From positions 62,001 through 126,000 of the IMG/VR virus record IMGVR_UViG_3300050821_007134: 64,000 nt of DNA; one strand, written 5' to 3'. The translations under genes were made by a program, and so were the position numbers. Shown here one piece after another: positions 7,612 through 16,263 of the stretch (position 1 is its first letter; the number at the start of each line of letters is the position of its first letter). This DNA is from a virus. The notes beneath the pieces were generated by a model. The model saw nothing but the letters and a program-made list of their open reading frames with translations, did not search any database and was not told the DNA's origin.

Positions 7612-8928
7612 TTATTCCTCTGTCCATTCAACAGTACATAGCCAGCTTCCGCCTGTTACGGTTACGCCGCCTAGATTTATGGCCAATACTTGGGAAGTTC
7701 CTCTTAAAACTATAGATTGTGCAGGACTATTACCAAAATAAATATCGGGTATATTTTCTGAACTTACGTTACCCGCTACTGCCGGGACTTGAATAACTTT
7801 CTTAAAAGATAAAATTGTTCCAACAGTAGCTCCTAATGATGTTGGATTTGCTGTATATTGTAGTACTGTCGCAGTGGCAGCCAAATTATTAGAATCATGA
7901 GGAACTGCTGTGACTGCTGCCGATGTTCCACCCGAATTGGCAGCAGATCTTTTTATGAAAAAGAAACTCACGTATCCCGGCGTAGTTTGTGTTCCAGTGA
8001 TCGAGATCCTAGTTATTCGAATGGTTTTAGTGGCACTTCCTGTGATGGTGAAAATATCTGTAGCTGTAGCGGCAGAAGAAAAAGATGCACTGCTCGCAGC
8101 TCTATAGGATTGTTTAGACCCGTCTACTGGCGCATTTTGAACTACGGCACCGATATAAACCGTATTAACATTATTGGTGATCGTAAGCTTTACTACAGCC
8201 GTACCGGTCATTGCCGAAATGGCGCGTATTCTAAAATTTGTAAATCCGGCCATATTCGCTTCACCATTAAAATTAGCGGTGAAAGTGGAGGCCGTATAAA
8301 TAGTGCCGGTTTGATGAATAGGACGAACATACCAAGTAGTTCCTCCATCCATGCTTACTTCTGATTGTAAACTTCCAGTCCACGTTCCTGATACTTGGAC
8401 GACGACGGCTTCATCTGAATTAGTAGTTAATACAGCCGTTGAATTTGCGGTTGGAGTACCAGTTATTATTGGTTGTTGATTAAACCCTAATGCAGTGGTC
8501 GATACGATATCTTGAGTTGTTATATTGAAAGCGCCAAAGGATTCGTCTTGAGTGGTTACTATTAATTCTGCGTTGCTATTTAATTGTAGGTCCCCTCTTT
8601 GGCCGTTAGAAAGAGTTGGTAAGGTCGTATTAAAAACGCCACCAACTTTTACGGGACTACCCGAGTCAGCAGAACCAGAAGCTACATTGCCGACCATTTG
8701 TATATTGCCGCTAGCATCTACAGCGATACCAATTAAATTTCCAGCATTTTTTCCAGCTATGTATGAGGCGTTTGAAGGAACGGCAGAACCAGTTGCGCTA
8801 GTGGCATAATCCTTAACCAGTAAATTTCCGTTAGCGTCTGCGCCAACGTAGTTTACAGTTGTGCCACCAGAGTCTTGCCCTGTTATTTTAACTTCTTGTG
8901 CTTGATCGATATAGGGAATGTCTGCCAT
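7612..8928 (-). CDS. Fibre-like virion protein, paralogue of its neighbour
   Basis: 438 residues, start after GGGAGGCCTA. The N-terminal part carries FNTTLPTLSNGQRGDLQL, a motif shared with the 384-aa protein at 8941-10095 and known from many phage virion proteins. It is followed by a GTWTGSLQSEVSMDGGTTW beta domain shared with the 397-aa protein downstream. Low charge and S/T/A/G/V richness fit an extended structural protein. Probably a tail fibre or head fibre. Confidence 0.65.
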   Translation of the reverse strand: MADIPYIDQAQEVKITGQDSGGTTVNYVGADANGNLLVKDYATSATGSAVPSNASYIAGKNAGNLIGIAVDASGNIQMVGNVASGSADSGSPVKVGGVFNTTLPTLSNGQRGDLQLNSNAELIVTTQDESFGAFNITTQDIVSTTALGFNQQPIITGTPTANSTAVLTTNSDEAVVVQVSGTWTGSLQSEVSMDGGTTWYVRPIHQTGTIYTASTFTANFNGEANMAGFTNFRIRAISAMTGTAVVKLTITNNVNTVYIGAVVQNAPVDGSKQSYRAASSASFSSAATATDIFTITGSATKTIRITRISITGTQTTPGYVSFFFIKRSAANSGGTSAAVTAVPHDSNNLAATATVLQYTANPTSLGATVGTILSFKKVIQVPAVAGNVSSENIPDIYFGNSPAQSIVLRGTSQVLAINLGGVTVTGGSWLCTVEWTEE

Positions 8929-8940
8929 TAGGCCTCCCTA

Positions 8941-10095
8941 TTATTGTTCGTTGCCGCTAATTGTCGAGTAAACGTCTTGAGACGCCTTATCGAGGTTCGT
9001 GCGGATGATTTGGATCTTTGCACCAGCAATTTGAGTTTTGTCTGAAGGAACTGGAATTGGAATGTTTGGTGTAGAAGTAGAGTTAAATCCTACCCAGAAA
9101 CTATTAAAAATACCTGAACCAGCTGCGGTTTCGTATTGGACTTCTACTTTTAATTTTCCAGACCCAGAAGCCCAGAATTGTTTGGTGAAAAAAGTTTTTC
9201 CAGCAGTGACAGTGTAAACATGAGTGCTTGTGGCATTTGCGGCCAATGCAGATACGGTATTATAATTATCTACAGGAGTACCAGAGGCAACTGCTTCAGA
9301 AACAAATATTGGATTTGTAGGACTGTTAGCTGCTCCACCAGAAGTGATTGAGATTGGCCATGCATTAGCTGCGGTATTTGGTGCTCCCTGATTAGCTACT
9401 ACTCTTAATGTCTGAGCACCCGTGGCACCAGCATTGAAGTCAGCCAGTCCAGTAGCATTTGCGATTTCAGCGGCTACTCTTAATGTTTGAGCACCGATGG
9501 CGCCTACATTAAAATCAGCGGCTCCGGTGGCATTACCAATTTGAGAAGCTGTGCGTAATGTGTTAGCTCCAACGGTTCCATAATTTGTGTCTAGGGTAGT
9601 TGGAAAATTGGAAATTGTAACTCTTAATGTTTGAGCGGTTGCAGAACCAGCACCAAAATCAGCAGCACCAGTCGCGTTACCAATTTGAGCAGCAGCTCTG
9701 AGTGTTTGAGCCCCAACAGTTCCATAGTTAAAATCGGCAGCGCCAGTGGCGTTACCGATTTGAGCGGCAGTTCTTAAAGTATTGGCCCCAACAACGCCAT
9801 AGTTCGTATCGTTTACAACGCTAGGAGTAACCAGTAATCTACCACGATTGTCAACTTGAAGGGCAGCTTGCTGTCCAGTAGTAAGTGTAGGAAGAGTGGT
9901 ATTAAACTGACCGCCGATAAGAGCAGAAAAGGCAGCTGCGGACCCAGGGCTTACGGGGCCGTCAACAACATCTCTTAAAGAACCATTCGCATCAACTGCG
10001 GCTTTCTGTGTAGGTGTAGTTCCGTCTACTAAAAAGACCGCTACATCGCCGGGGTTCTCTGTTCTTACTGGTAATGAACTATTAAAATCTGACAT
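8941..10095 (-). CDS. Fibre-like virion protein with tandem 25-residue repeats
   Basis: 384 residues. Residues about 62-90 carry the FNTTLPTLTTGQQAALQV motif. Residues about 97-235 are five to six imperfect repeats of about 25 residues built on the pattern NYGTVGAxTLRxAxQIGNAT, a likely repetitive beta (solenoid or triple-helix) shaft. The C-terminal 120 residues are a distinct beta domain. Architecture (attachment, repetitive shaft, tip) is that of a fibre. Start preceded by AAAGGAATAG. Confidence 0.65.
   Translation of the reverse strand: MSDFNSSLPVRTENPGDVAVFLVDGTTPTQKAAVDANGSLRDVVDGPVSPGSAAAFSALIGGQFNTTLPTLTTGQQAALQVDNRGRLLVTPSVVNDTNYGVVGANTLRTAAQIGNATGAADFNYGTVGAQTLRAAAQIGNATGAADFGAGSATAQTLRVTISNFPTTLDTNYGTVGANTLRTASQIGNATGAADFNVGAIGAQTLRVAAEIANATGLADFNAGATGAQTLRVVANQGAPNTAANAWPISITSGGAANSPTNPIFVSEAVASGTPVDNYNTVSALAANATSTHVYTVTAGKTFFTKQFWASGSGKLKVEVQYETAAGSGIFNSFWVGFNSTSTPNIPIPVPSDKTQIAGAKIQIIRTNLDKASQDVYSTISGNEQ
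9391..9807 (-). repeat. Coding tandem repeats in the fibre-like gene
   Basis: Five to six degenerate copies of a roughly 75-nt unit encoding NYGTVGAxTLRxAxQIGNAT-type repeats. Copies differ at the DNA level, so the array is old or held by selection on protein rather than a recent slippage product. Confidence 0.7.
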
Positions 10096-10106
10096 TTTCT
10101 ATTCCT

Positions 10107-10304
10107 TTAATTTTTTAAGGCCGATTCCGTTTCAGCTATTTTACCTTGAAGTTCTACTTCTCTTTTTATCTGCACTTCAACGTGATTTTTTAAACGCTGG
10201 ATTTCTTCTAGCATTTCCTCTATTCTAATTTCGAGGTTTGCCTTTGCATGAGAAACGCCCAAAAGCTCTGCCTTCATTTTTCTAATTTCTATTGGTGATG
10301 CCAT
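10107..10304 (-). CDS. Small coiled-coil protein
   Basis: 65 residues, almost wholly a predicted coiled coil (heptads of L, I, A with K and E). Start preceded by AAAGGACGATAA. Sits between two structural genes. It could be a fibre chaperone or trimerisation aid, but nothing in the sequence proves it. Confidence 0.6.
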   Translation of the reverse strand: MASPIEIRKMKAELLGVSHAKANLEIRIEEMLEEIQRLKNHVEVQIKREVELQGKIAETESALKN

Positions 10305-10321
10305 TTTATCGTCCTTTACGG

Positions 10322-10329
10322 TAAGATTA
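10322..10329 (-). promoter_or_regulatory. TAATCTTA element
   Basis: Exact minus-strand copy about 20 nt ahead of the small coiled-coil gene. Confidence 0.4.
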
Positions 10330-10356
10330 CTCCCGAGAGCATTTTATTCCAAAAAC

Positions 10357-11289
10357 TTATGTAACTTCAGCTACTTGTATGGTGGCCTCAAAGCTAGCTA
10401 ATGATGGTCTAGTGTGTAAAACCTTAACGACTACAGTGTTCCCTACAGCTAACGGAACGCCATTATTGTTAAAGCTCTGAAATTCAAAAGTCGCATTCAA
10501 ATCGCCACCGAAGTATGTTCTTTTTGTGGCAACTATTGAGGAGTTTATCAGTAGGTCATATCTGGCTATATTTTCTCCTGAAACTTGAACTCTTTGGAGA
10601 AAGGCGCTGGTTGCGGTGCCAGGGACAGTATAAGTGATTACAGTGGTACTTACGCCAGAAGCTACTGAATTTACTTCGTTATATGGAATTTTGATAGTGT
10701 ATATCGCCGCACTACCGCCGATATCAACGTTAATAGAGCCGTCGGCATTGATATGCAGTCTGTTAGTGCCGTCCCCTATTTGGATCGCATCTGGGAGGCC
10801 GTCAGGAGTCGTATCACCACTTTTATCGGTGAGTCGTCGAACTGTCGTCGTAATTGAACCGGCGAAAACAACGGGTAAGGGATTGGCAGTTTCATAATAA
10901 TCCCCAAACTGATCGACTAGGACGCTTCTCCACGCGACTGTAGGCTCCTGATCGTAAGTAGCCTTGTCCATGTCGTCGGTTTTGATGGTATTTTTGGTCT
11001 GTTCACCAGCATAAAGATATGCGCCTGCTGCGACTGTATAGGCCGAAACATCTACACCTTGAAACCATTGACCTTGAGGAGGATTGAGGGCTCCAACTTT
11101 GATTTGTGTTGGAGACATGACACGGACTACGCGGAGGGTTATATTTGGTTGCCCAGTTGCGACGATGGCAATTTCTTGCTTAACTTTTAAGCCAGCTGCC
11201 GTTACAACGTTTATTATTCCATACGGAGAACCATCAGACGTGAAAAGCGTCGGAGGTACCGCAGGCCATTTCTGCTCTATACCTGGCAT
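10357..11289 (-). CDS. Virion-region structural protein
   Basis: 310 residues, mostly beta. It opens with a conserved-looking N-terminal domain (GIEQKWPAVPPTLFTSDG) and later has TDKSGDTTPDGLPDAIQIGDG. The location directly downstream of sheath and tube genes and upstream of the fibre genes suggests a tail or fibre-attachment protein. It follows a perfect terminator hairpin, so it likely has its own promoter (an AATCTTA box lies at 11337-11344). Confidence 0.55.
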   Translation of the reverse strand: MPGIEQKWPAVPPTLFTSDGSPYGIINVVTAAGLKVKQEIAIVATGQPNITLRVVRVMSPTQIKVGALNPPQGQWFQGVDVSAYTVAAGAYLYAGEQTKNTIKTDDMDKATYDQEPTVAWRSVLVDQFGDYYETANPLPVVFAGSITTTVRRLTDKSGDTTPDGLPDAIQIGDGTNRLHINADGSINVDIGGSAAIYTIKIPYNEVNSVASGVSTTVITYTVPGTATSAFLQRVQVSGENIARYDLLINSSIVATKRTYFGGDLNATFEFQSFNNNGVPLAVGNTVVVKVLHTRPSLASFEATIQVAEVT

Positions 11290-11336
11290 TTTGGGGAACC
11301 CTAACCTAGTTAGATCTCAACCATATGAGACTTAGT

Positions 11337-11344
11337 TAAGATTG
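11337..11344 (-). promoter_or_regulatory. CAATCTTA element after the tail-tube terminator
   Basis: Minus-strand CAATCTTA, one mismatch from the TAATCTTA consensus, between the terminator at 11351-11382 and the start of the 310-aa gene: the expected place for a new promoter. Confidence 0.35.
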
Positions 11345-11350
11345 CTTCAA

Positions 11351-11382
11351 AATAAAAAACGGATAAGATTAATCTTATCCGT
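11351..11382 (-). terminator. Rho-independent terminator after the tail tube gene
   Basis: A perfect 24-nt palindrome ACGGATAAGATT / AATCTTATCCGT followed on the minus strand by a T-rich tract (TTTTTATTTT). It lies just downstream of the tail tube stop, so it probably ends or attenuates the sheath-tube transcript. The palindrome contains a TAATCTTA box in each orientation. Confidence 0.75.
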
Positions 11383-11411
11383 TTCCATAATTCTTAAATT
11401 AAATCACTATG

Positions 11412-11864
11412 TTAAGGGAGGCTGGTTGCTCCTGAACTTTCATCCTGGTCACCGGCTTCATCACTTAACCTGATGCCTGTGTAGTTGATTGTAACACGGC
11501 TGGTGGCGCGAGCATTGTGGTTACCGTTATAAGAGGTCGGGATACACCCGATTGCAGTCATAATGGTTGCACCAGTTTGTCGGTCAACAACGGCCAATGT
11601 AACGTTCTCTAAAGTCAAGAGATCTTGCAATTTTGGAAATTTTGGAAGAACCATAGGTCCTTGGCCAACTACCCTAAAAGCACCGCATGTAAGCGTAACT
11701 GCGTCATAAGACGTAGGAGTGATCTCATCTGGGCTATAACGGCCCAAAAGATGAATTGGTTCATTTCCAATATTGACGTTATAAGAGACTGTTTCAAAGA
11801 TACCAACGAGTGTATCGTCTACGTATACTTTTGTTCGGGCTCCAACTAAAACTTTTGATGGCAT
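11412..11864 (-). CDS. Tail tube protein
   Basis: 150 residues. Opens PSKVLVGARTKVYVDDTLVGIFETVSYN and has the size and all-beta composition of myovirus tail tube proteins, which stack as hexamers inside the sheath. It directly follows the sheath gene, the standard sheath-then-tube order, and has a strong AAGGAGAATTTAC ribosome site, as expected for an abundant virion protein. The family assignment rests on size, order and pattern rather than a unique motif. Confidence 0.7.
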   Translation of the reverse strand: MPSKVLVGARTKVYVDDTLVGIFETVSYNVNIGNEPIHLLGRYSPDEITPTSYDAVTLTCGAFRVVGQGPMVLPKFPKLQDLLTLENVTLAVVDRQTGATIMTAIGCIPTSYNGNHNARATSRVTINYTGIRLSDEAGDQDESSGATSLP

Positions 11865-11883
11865 TGTAAATTCTCCTTAAACT

Positions 11884-11891
11884 AAAGATTA
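11884..11891 (-). promoter_or_regulatory. TAATCTTT element ahead of the tail tube gene
   Basis: Minus-strand TAATCTTT next to the sheath stop codon, about 20 nt ahead of the tail tube start. Variant of the late element; may allow extra tube mRNA. Confidence 0.35.
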
Positions 11892-14663
11892 AGCGGCGCT
11901 CTGTACTTGCGATACGTTAATGGTAATCGGTACGAAGTAGATAGCGGTTGCAAGCTTGATTTCGACTGCAACGTCCATTTCAGGACCATTGACGCTGACT
12001 TTGGGATTTTTGAACCCGAGAGGAGCATCTGTGCTGCCTGCGATTAACTTTAATCGTTTGTATCCATCCATTTTTTGAGCTAAGAAGCTCAAAGCGGTAG
12101 CGGCGTCGACATCGGCCAAGCTCTTACCAACAAAGGATGCTTGGAAGCTTGCGGCGAGATCGAGGGCCAAAATATCCGAAGCGTACACGGCTTGGATGCT
12201 GTTATAAACGAAATTGGCGTCAAAGGCATAAGTCGTTTGGTCACTAACCCAACGAACTCCAGCGGTATCTTTGGTCCAAAATAATAGACCAGCATCGAGT
12301 GCATCTTCAACATCACCAGGGCTACCCGAGTCAAATCCTGAAGGATCAAGGTAACTGATAACGTTTGCGAATTTGTTAACGATGGCTTTATAGAAACCGC
12401 CCGTTTGCATACCGGCAGCAACAACTGCTTGGTACCAAGGGAGGAAGCTTGTGATAACGCCTTGCGAGTTAACTTGCGAAGGCCTTTGGAAAGCCAAAGA
12501 ACAACGGTACTGAGCAATCCCTTGAGATTTTTGTTTCGTCTGAGCATAAGTTCCCCAGAAAGAAAGGATTGCGATACGATTCTTTTTAAGCTTCGGTGTG
12601 CTGAATTGGATACAATGAGCCTTAGCAGCTGCATGGATTGCATCAATGGTGTAGGTCGAAGATGAATCGGTTAATCCGTCAGCGATATCAGCGCTTGCAT
12701 CTCTTGAGAAGAGAGGAACGATAATGTTAACATTCAATCCAGCCAATGCGTTGATTGCAGCGATAACTTGAGCAGCAGAAGTTCCACCTTTGGTTCCACC
12801 AGATAAGAAAATTGGAGCTGCATTTGGATTGGGTAATCCAGAAGAAGCTTGAGGTGCGAAATTCAATGCGCGAGAAGTACTCATACCTTGTTCGAAAGAG
12901 AACAGAGCATCTTTAATTCTTCCAGGCTGTTCACCAGCTCCGCTTGAAGCGATACCGGCTGCGGTAACTGCATCTAAAGCAGAAGGAGGTAATTGCTGAG
13001 CAGAAGGAGAAGCTGAAGCTGAATATCCAGATTGAGAATTGATAAAAGCAGCAATGTCGGCAACCGTTCTGTATTGGCTAAGAGCGATACTTAAGTTAGC
13101 ACCTGATCCGCCACTAACAGTAGTCGTCAACATTTGACTTACGGGATTAATTGTTAAAGTTGCGGTCGTACCTTGGTAACCAACGTTTAAGGCAATTTGA
13201 GTTGCAACGTCGATTGTTTCGCTTAAGTTAATGTCGGCGCGGTTGATTTGAACTTCAACAGAAGCCTCTTGAGCGGCAACATTTAAACTGTCAGAAAGAC
13301 CTAAAGCGGCTAAATCTCCAGGAGTAGAGTCGAACAATTCAAAACTTCTTGCATCTCCCCTTCGATAAGCGGTAGCATCTATGGCCATGGTAAGAGCAAT
13401 ACTATTTGGTGCAGCGCCAGGTGATGCAGAGATTCCAGAGGGAAGTAACAAATTGAGTTCAGTTATTAACTGAGCCTGATTTGAGTGGTTAGCTCCGTTG
13501 ATTACTCCAGGAGGGAAATTTGTGATTGAAGTTCCAGGACTCACACCAACGTTACCATTGATAATAGTACCGCTAGATGCGCTACCAGTTACGGCTGAAG
13601 CACCTAAGAGACCAAACGTCCCAGCGTAATTTAATAGAGGAGCTTGCTGTGCGTTGACGACAGTGGGTGCGCTTAATGTGACGGCTCCAGTAAGAGCAAT
13701 TAAACTGCCGTTTACAACGGTTCCTAATGTGTCAGTGATTGATGCTTGAGCGATAACGTTACCTTGGAAAGTACCAGCGAATGAAGAATCAAGAGTTGCA
13801 GAACTTCCGACGAGCCAATAAACGTTTTTGGCTAAAGCGCCACCAGTAAAGTTAATAACAGGAGTACCGCTTGAACCAGTCACTAAAGTACTTGCAGTTT
13901 TGATTACGAATACGTCAGTTGAAGAACCGCTAAAAGTAAGAGGTCCGCCTGCATCTAAGGAAGCGGCGCCCGTGCTATAATAACCAGCGGTTAATGTTTG
14001 ACCATCGAGAACAGCGGGAATTGAAACATATCCGCCATGACCAGATAAACTTGTGTAAGCGGCCTGAGCAGCTGATTGAGCTGAAGCGGCTTCGCTTGGA
14101 CTAACTGGACCAGAAGAGCTGCTACTAAGAGTGATAACATTGGCTGCTCCACCGTTTAATCGAAGTGTAAAAGAAGCGCCGTCTAAAGCTGCACCGAATG
14201 CAGGGATAGTTCCACCGGAAAGGGTAGGAGGAGCTTCGGTAGCGATCGAAGTAACTTGATATCTGTATTGGTTTCCAGGAATGCCGAAATTTTGATCAGA
14301 AAAAAGTCCATAGTTAGTGTCAACAGCGGCAGAAGCCTTTGCACTCGTATTTGTTTTTACGATGTAGATTAAATTTGCAGACCCAGTGATATCAGCATCA
14401 GCTGAAGGAGCAGATAATGCTCTCATAGCATCAACGATTGGACCGCTAAGGTATTGTTGTTGAACTTTATCCAATTGATCTGGAGTAAATGAATTGCTGC
14501 TCAAAGGATTAAGATCACTGAAAACATCTCCACCATCGGCTTCACCGATTATGACTACGTTACCAGAAGATCCGATACCAACAGGTTGGCTTTGAACAAC
14601 GATGTTAGGATACGCTCCAGGGATATTGGTATTAATGAAACTTGTTGCTAGTCTTTGAGACAT
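11889..14663 (-). CDS. Contractile tail sheath protein with an inserted, circularly permuted DUF3494 domain
   Basis: 924 residues, longer than typical sheaths (roughly 400-700). The N-terminus (TSFINTNIPGAYPNIVVQSQ) and C-terminal third (hydrolase-free alpha/beta region with ALNFAPQ, SFWGTYAQTKQ and GFKNPKVSVNGPE) fit the contractile sheath family. Residues about 187-400 are an insertion with the conserved elements of DUF3494 ice-binding beta-solenoids in swapped order: first DGQTLTAGYY, FVIKTASTLVTG, NVYWLVGSSATL and FQGNVIAQASIT, then FGLLGASAVTG, INGNVGVSPGTS and NFPPGVINGANH. In ordinary DUF3494 proteins the second block is N-terminal. The insertion would decorate the outer tail surface. 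Strong AAGGAGAACGA ribosome site. Confidence 0.85.
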   Translation of the reverse strand: MSQRLATSFINTNIPGAYPNIVVQSQPVGIGSSGNVVIIGEADGGDVFSDLNPLSSNSFTPDQLDKVQQQYLSGPIVDAMRALSAPSADADITGSANLIYIVKTNTSAKASAAVDTNYGLFSDQNFGIPGNQYRYQVTSIATEAPPTLSGGTIPAFGAALDGASFTLRLNGGAANVITLSSSSSGPVSPSEAASAQSAAQAAYTSLSGHGGYVSIPAVLDGQTLTAGYYSTGAASLDAGGPLTFSGSSTDVFVIKTASTLVTGSSGTPVINFTGGALAKNVYWLVGSSATLDSSFAGTFQGNVIAQASITDTLGTVVNGSLIALTGAVTLSAPTVVNAQQAPLLNYAGTFGLLGASAVTGSASSGTIINGNVGVSPGTSITNFPPGVINGANHSNQAQLITELNLLLPSGISASPGAAPNSIALTMAIDATAYRRGDARSFELFDSTPGDLAALGLSDSLNVAAQEASVEVQINRADINLSETIDVATQIALNVGYQGTTATLTINPVSQMLTTTVSGGSGANLSIALSQYRTVADIAAFINSQSGYSASASPSAQQLPPSALDAVTAAGIASSGAGEQPGRIKDALFSFEQGMSTSRALNFAPQASSGLPNPNAAPIFLSGGTKGGTSAAQVIAAINALAGLNVNIIVPLFSRDASADIADGLTDSSSTYTIDAIHAAAKAHCIQFSTPKLKKNRIAILSFWGTYAQTKQKSQGIAQYRCSLAFQRPSQVNSQGVITSFLPWYQAVVAAGMQTGGFYKAIVNKFANVISYLDPSGFDSGSPGDVEDALDAGLLFWTKDTAGVRWVSDQTTYAFDANFVYNSIQAVYASDILALDLAASFQASFVGKSLADVDAATALSFLAQKMDGYKRLKLIAGSTDAPLGFKNPKVSVNGPEMDVAVEIKLATAIYFVPITINVSQVQSAA

Positions 14664-14678
14664 TTTCGTTCTCCTTAA

Positions 14679-14978
14679 TTAACTTATTCTTTTAAGCCCA
14701 AAATGTTTAATTCCTTCTTCGAATCTTGCTGGGGCAGCCATAGCTACGGCTTTTAAATGAAGCCATATGATATGTTCAAGATCCTTAGAATTGGCCCATT
14801 TCGATTTCTCTTGAGCCCAGTAAAGTCTCCATGCTTCTCTAACTTGATCTTCTTTTAATGCTAGAGAGGCAGCAGGTTTGGCTAAAGAAGCGCGCCATTT
14901 TTTGGCTTCTTCTAAAGACATTTCTTTTGCTTTTTCAGCCACTTTTTCAATTTCCTGTTTCATGTTCTTCTTCGCCAT
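14679..14978 (-). CDS. Hypothetical helical protein
   Basis: 99 residues, highly helical, K/E/A-rich with W residues (LEHIIWLHLKAVAMAAPARFEEG). It lies directly upstream of the sheath gene with a short gap and no terminator, so it is co-expressed with it. Possibly a small virion or chaperone component; no family recognised. Confidence 0.6.
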   Translation of the reverse strand: MAKKNMKQEIEKVAEKAKEMSLEEAKKWRASLAKPAASLALKEDQVREAWRLYWAQEKSKWANSKDLEHIIWLHLKAVAMAAPARFEEGIKHFGLKRIS

Positions 14979-14981
14979 TTC

Positions 14982-15845
14982 TTAACTCTTTTTTAAAATA
15001 TCAGATTTCTTGATTTCTAAAAATTTAGCCAGTTTGGCCACACCTGTATTTTTCCCCGCGATAGCTTCGGATTTATCCATCCAATTCTTCTCGGCCTGTG
15101 ATCTAGGTAACGTAGTACCTTCGCCTTTTGCTTCAGAATTACCTGGAGCTTGTTTTGAAACTCCCATATCATCTGACTTCTGTACGTTCGAAGGAGGAGG
15201 AGTCGCAGACGGTTGTCCAATACTTTGAGCACCCTGAGCAATTTTAGCTGGTGTGATTGCTCCGCTAGCGGCAGCATTTGCAAAGTTGGCGCCGAAGTCT
15301 TTCTTCAACTCGGCCTTTTCCATTGGTTCATGTCTATATGTGTCAGAAGCATGAACTATTTCGTGGCTGTGTAAATTCTTAATTCCAATATTTCGAGCAT
15401 GTTCGGATACTTGATTTGGTGAAGCTTCGTGGGTGTGATATCCGTGTTCTTTCATGCTGTGGTGAACTTTATCAACTAAATGCTGTCTTACGTGTTCACC
15501 GAATTTATTTTTGCTTGATTTTTCAAGCTCTTCGGACTTTCTTACTTGGCCTTCCATTCCATATTTCTTGGTATTGTAAGGTCGAGCGCCGGGGGCCGCA
15601 TTATTGCCTTCGGCATTTTCTTTTGGATTTGTTCTAGGGTCTTGTTGTTCCCTAACGCGTCTTTTTCCCACGATATCTTCTCTATCGAGTTCTTCTTGGT
15701 GTCTGTGGGGAGCCTGAGTACCTAATTTCTTAGAATTCTCAGATTCATATTTCTTCAAAGCTGGGAAATTCTTAATAAGTTCAGTGACCTTAGCTGCTAC
15801 TGCTTCGGCTGCCTGTTTTGCTGTATAACGCTTTTCTTGTGCCAT
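14982..15845 (-). CDS. Probable internal virion protein, disordered, with KSE-type motifs
   Basis: 287 residues, strongly hydrophilic and His/Lys-rich, mostly disordered. Contains VRKSEELE, MEKAELKK, VQKSDDMG, MDKSEAIAG and IKKSDILKK, the same K(S/A)(E/D) motif found in several co-oriented proteins. Such proteins next to head/tail genes are candidates for packaged proteins processed by the prohead protease. Preceded by AAGAGGTTCAATA and a TAATCTTA-N6-TATAAA element. Confidence 0.55.
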   Translation of the reverse strand: MAQEKRYTAKQAAEAVAAKVTELIKNFPALKKYESENSKKLGTQAPHRHQEELDREDIVGKRRVREQQDPRTNPKENAEGNNAAPGARPYNTKKYGMEGQVRKSEELEKSSKNKFGEHVRQHLVDKVHHSMKEHGYHTHEASPNQVSEHARNIGIKNLHSHEIVHASDTYRHEPMEKAELKKDFGANFANAAASGAITPAKIAQGAQSIGQPSATPPPSNVQKSDDMGVSKQAPGNSEAKGEGTTLPRSQAEKNWMDKSEAIAGKNTGVAKLAKFLEIKKSDILKKS

Positions 15846-15856
15846 TATTGAACCTC

Positions 15857-15876
15857 TTTATACCACTGTAAGATTA
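15857..15876 (-). promoter_or_regulatory. Candidate late promoter TAATCTTA-N6-TATAAA
   Basis: Minus strand: TAATCTTA (15876-15869), 6-bp spacer, TATAAA (15862-15857), in the gap between two minus-strand genes. The same spacing occurs at 21655-21674 and 29344-29363. Confidence 0.5.
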
Positions 15877-15879
15877 GTA

Positions 15880-16242
15880 TTATGACTTACACTTGGCCAT
15901 AAAATCTCTTAGTTTTCGAGCACTTGCATGTTTTACGTCTTTAAAGTCCTCGGATTTAAACATTCCTGGAGACTTTGGGGTTTTCGATATAGTACTTTGC
16001 TCGCCCGATTTCATTGGATTAGCCACGGCTGTCGGAGTTGGCTTAGGTGAAAGAATTTGTGCTTCAGATTTAAAAATCTCTTGCATGAATTCTTCAGCTT
16101 TTTCAAGACCTTGTGACTTTTTCATCCTATGGAATATGAAGTTAGCCAGAGCCCATTTAGGTTCTCCGCCACTTTTACCGGCAGCTTCTTTAGCTTCCGA
16201 CCATTTCTTTTCATCTTTCGGGGTCTTTACAAATCCTGGCAT
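15880..16242 (-). CDS. Small basic protein with KSE-type motifs
   Basis: 120 residues. The N-terminal 45 residues (PGFVKTPKDEKKWSEAK, WALANFIFHRMKKSQG) resemble a short conserved phage segment in which a lysine-rich helix precedes an ANxIxHRMK-like element. The remainder is disordered with LEKAEEF, IFKSEAQI and MFKSEDFK. Probable internal virion protein; role unknown. Confidence 0.55.
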   Translation of the reverse strand: MPGFVKTPKDEKKWSEAKEAAGKSGGEPKWALANFIFHRMKKSQGLEKAEEFMQEIFKSEAQILSPKPTPTAVANPMKSGEQSTISKTPKSPGMFKSEDFKDVKHASARKLRDFMAKCKS

Positions 16243-16247
16243 GACTA

Positions 16248-16255
16248 TAAGATTC
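16248..16255 (-). promoter_or_regulatory. GAATCTTA element
   Basis: One-mismatch minus-strand copy of the late element just ahead of the 120-aa gene start. Confidence 0.3.
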
Positions 16256-16263
16256 CTACGATA

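Noticed and set aside
9391-9807. CRISPR-like repeat array
   Set aside because: Repeats are in frame, degenerate and encode a protein repeat; there are no unique spacers.
12089-12646. 185-aa minus-strand frame
   Set aside because: Alternative-frame shadow within the tail sheath gene; odd composition and no ribosome site.
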